Source: Planctomycetaceae bacterium UBA6172
GTDB taxonomy: Bacteria; Planctomycetota; Planctomycetia; Pirellulales; Pirellulaceae
Direction of reading: 5' to 3'
Assembly (NCBI GenBank): GCA_002422955.1
Contig: DITY01000080.1
Coordinates: forward strand, 1-8,668
Length of the DNA stretch: 8,668 nt
Part shown: one piece after another, positions 7,311 through 8,668 of the stretch
Numbering within the stretch: the first letter of the stretch is position 1
Layout: every line of letters begins with the position of its first letter
The notes under the pieces: generated by a model
What the model saw: only the letters and a program-made list of their open reading frames with translations
The model's database searches: none
What the model was told of the DNA's origin: nothing
Made by a program: the position numbers and the translations under genes

Positions 7311-7330
7311 TGCTAGACTAGTTTAATCAT
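7311..7330. promoter_or_regulatory. AT-richer near-palindrome, possible operator or promoter element
   Basis: CTAG-A-CTAG (7313-7321) is a 4-bp inverted repeat around one base, followed at once by TTTAAT, a possible -10-like hexamer for the plus strand. It stands out against GC-rich flanks and lies about 170 nt before the ATPase start and 135 nt before the CLC start. No convincing -35 element is paired with it, so the call is weak. Confidence 0.25.
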
Positions 7331-7484
7331 CACGACTTCCGTGAGCGGCCGGCCCGATACCGTCGACGCAGGTCAAGGCATCCGGTAGCGGGCGCCTGAA
7401 TCTGAGTGTCTGCCCCCGAATTGCTGGCCGCTGACGCTTCCGGCGGTTGCCGATCGCTCGGTTCCCTTTTTGATGCTTCGCCTC

Positions 7485-7491
7485 GGGAAAG
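7485..7491 (+). promoter_or_regulatory. Purine-rich ribosome binding site candidate for the ABC ATPase
   Basis: GGGAAAG ends 3 nt before the GTG at 7495. The spacing is short but it is the only purine-rich stretch nearby, and an in-frame TGA at 7471 leaves no ATG, GTG or TTG start between it and 7495. Confidence 0.35.
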
Positions 7492-7494
7492 ATT

Positions 7495-8184
7495 GTGCTG
7501 GAAATTCAAGATCTGAAGAAATCGTTCGCTCAACCGGGTGGCGGGCGATTGCCGATTCTCGACGTGCCGTCGCTAAGCCTGGCGGCGGGGGAACAGTGCG
7601 TGCTGATCGGCCAGAGCGGCGGTGGCAAAACGACACTGCTGCATCTGATCGCCGGGTTGCTGACGCCCGACAGCGGCTCGATCCGCGTCAACGGCACGGA
7701 TATCACTCGGCTGAGCGAATCGGGCCGTGATCGGTTTCGGGCCGGGACCACCGGCTACGTGTTTCAGACGTTCAATCTGCTGGCCGGGTTCACGGCCTTG
7801 GAGAATGTGCGGCTCGGCATGTCATTCGCCGCTGGCAAGCACGATCCGGAGCGTGCCGAGGCGTTATTGGAACGGGTCGGCCTGGCGGATCGGGCTCACT
7901 ATCGCCCCGGTCAGTTGTCGGTCGGGCAGCAACAACGCGTGGCGATCGCGCGGAGTTTGGCGAGCAAGCCACGGTTGCTGTTGGCGGATGAACCGACCGC
8001 CAACGTCGACCCCGCGAGTAGCCAAACGGTGATCAGCTTGATCCGCGACAGCTGCCGGGAGGACAACGTCACCCTGTTGTTGGTCACGCACAGCATGGAA
8101 TTGGCATCGCAGTTCGATCGCGTCGAAAAACTCGAATCACTCAACCGGGTCCTGGCGAACGTCGTATCCGGCGGAGTCTCCTGA
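7495..8184 (+). CDS. ABC transporter ATP-binding protein, MacB/LolD type
   Basis: A 229-residue nucleotide-binding subunit with all ABC elements: Walker A GQSGGGKT (39-46), Q-loop Q91 (YVFQTFNLL), signature LSVGQQQR (141-148), Walker B LLLADE (161-166) with E166 as the catalytic glutamate, D-loop ANVD (169-172) and switch histidine H199. Length and style match the LolD/MacB/FtsE group, which power FtsX-like permeases in lipoprotein release, export or cell-envelope work. It is soluble and should dock on the cytoplasmic side of the inner membrane. The permease gene starts 80 nt downstream, so the two form one operon. The start is GTG, the only usual start after the in-frame stop at 7471, and it lies right before the conserved LEIQDLKKSF strand. 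LSVGQ replaces the commoner LSGGQ, a tolerated variant. Substrate cannot be read from the ATPase. Confidence 0.93.
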   Translation: MLEIQDLKKSFAQPGGGRLPILDVPSLSLAAGEQCVLIGQSGGGKTTLLHLIAGLLTPDSGSIRVNGTDITRLSESGRDRFRAGTTGYVFQTFNLLAGFTALENVRLGMSFAAGKHDPERAEALLERVGLADRAHYRPGQLSVGQQQRVAIARSLASKPRLLLADEPTANVDPASSQTVISLIRDSCREDNVTLLLVTHSMELASQFDRVEKLESLNRVLANVVSGGVS

Positions 8185-8264
8185 CCCTTCAACGCTGCTG
8201 AGTTCGCCTCGGCCGATCGCTCCCTCCCCACACCGACCACTCACCGCAAGCTTCGTCATCGCCC

Positions 8265-8668
8265 ATGTCACTGCTGCAGATCGCTTGGCGTAATTTTCAA
8301 TACCGTTCCGTCTCGAGCATCCTGACCACGCTGTCGCTCGCGCTGGGAGTCGCCTTGGTGGTGCTGGTGCTCGCCATCTACGGGATCATCACCGATGCCT
8401 TTCGCGGCAATTCGGCGGTCAGTTACAACCTGGTCGTCGGTCCCAAGGGTGATCCGCTGCAGTTGACCCTCAATTCGGTCTACTACCTCAGCCAGCCGAT
8501 CGAGAACCTGTCGTACGCCGATTACATGGAGTTCTACACGGCTCAGCAGCGGGGCGAGATGGTGGCGCTGTATGGCGGGGCGGAGTCCATGGGGAAGACC
8601 GCCGGCAAGTATTCGCGGTATGTCGCCGATGGGGTGGTGATCCCGCTGGCGCTCGGCGATTACGTCGA
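8265..8668 (+). CDS. ABC transporter permease, FtsX/MacB-like, 5' part only
   Basis: Open from an ATG at 8265 to the window edge, giving 134 codons of an incomplete gene. The product begins MSLLQIAWRNFQYRS, typical of the cytoplasmic start of MacB/FtsX permeases. A long transmembrane helix follows (residues about 18-42, SILTTLSLALGVALVVLVLA), then an extracytoplasmic domain with LVVGPKGDPLQLTLNSVYYL (about 56-75), a motif I associate with the MacB periplasmic core of LolC/MacB-like permeases. The remaining three helices, expected near the C-terminus, lie outside the window. It follows the ATPase by 80 nt with no terminator-like hairpin and no Shine-Dalgarno. With the ATPase it should form a type VII ABC (mechanotransmission) complex moving lipoproteins or envelope molecules rather than importing solutes. 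Confidence 0.87.
   Translation, partial: MSLLQIAWRNFQYRSVSSILTTLSLALGVALVVLVLAIYGIITDAFRGNSAVSYNLVVGPKGDPLQLTLNSVYYLSQPIENLSYADYMEFYTAQQRGEMVALYGGAESMGKTAGKYSRYVADGVVIPLALGDYV

Larger units (their letters stand above)
7178..7494. other. Divergent intergenic region, 317 bp, between CLC-F and ABC ATPase genes
   Basis: No convincing gene, RNA gene or repeat family is visible here. It must hold the promoters for both divergent genes. The only AT-richer spot is around 7311-7330, which includes the near-palindrome CTAGACTAG and TTTAATCAT. The stretch 7181-7310 is GC-rich with short repeated GTCGGC/CGTCGGC words (7241-7259). A TGA at 7471, in frame with the ATPase, limits how far upstream that gene can start. 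Open frames crossing 7330-7640 on the minus strand overlap the ATPase antisense and look like shadows. Confidence 0.5.

Noticed and set aside
7330..7636. Minus-strand open frames overlapping the start of the ABC ATPase
   Set aside because: They run antisense into the Walker A region and have no recognisable motif or start signal.

Overview
The window is GC-rich DNA, most likely from a planctomycete chromosome. Three things point there: a 32-residue membrane microprotein opening with an 'FTLQQLLLL' motif, a type I recognise from planctomycete genomes; mostly absent Shine-Dalgarno sequences; and large U32 and CehA/McbA-type proteins typical of that phylum. This assignment is inference from protein style, not a database match.

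Layout. (1) Positions 54-5901, plus strand: a large U32-family protein (RlhA-like, probable Fe-S RNA hydroxylase), an exported CehA/McbA-type metallohydrolase, a Tm-1-like/UPF0261 ATP-binding protein and, 3 nt after it, the microprotein. The gap between the first two genes holds a degenerate ~73-bp tandem repeat that starts inside the end of the U32 gene. (2) Positions 5888-5956: two hairpins between converging transcription units. (3) Positions 5978-7177, minus strand: a CLC-type transporter whose filter and gate motifs (GREGT, GGEVTP, no GSGIP, no internal proton glutamate) place it with the CLC-F fluoride/proton antiporters rather than ordinary chloride channels. (4) Positions 7178-7494: a 317-bp divergent intergenic region. 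(5) Positions 7495-8668, plus strand: a MacB/LolD-type ABC ATPase and the first 134 codons of its FtsX/MacB-like permease, cut by the window edge.

How they fit together. The ATPase and permease clearly form one exporter or lipoprotein-release type complex. The CLC-F protein would act alone in fluoride efflux. The first four genes run in one direction and could be co-transcribed, but they do not make an obvious single pathway: RNA modification, extracytoplasmic hydrolysis, and a poorly characterised ATP-binding family. I see no mobile element, CRISPR array, rRNA or tRNA, and no convincing new multi-gene system. The best leads are the microprotein, the tandem repeat, the second cysteine cluster in the U32 protein, and the fluoride assignment of the CLC gene.
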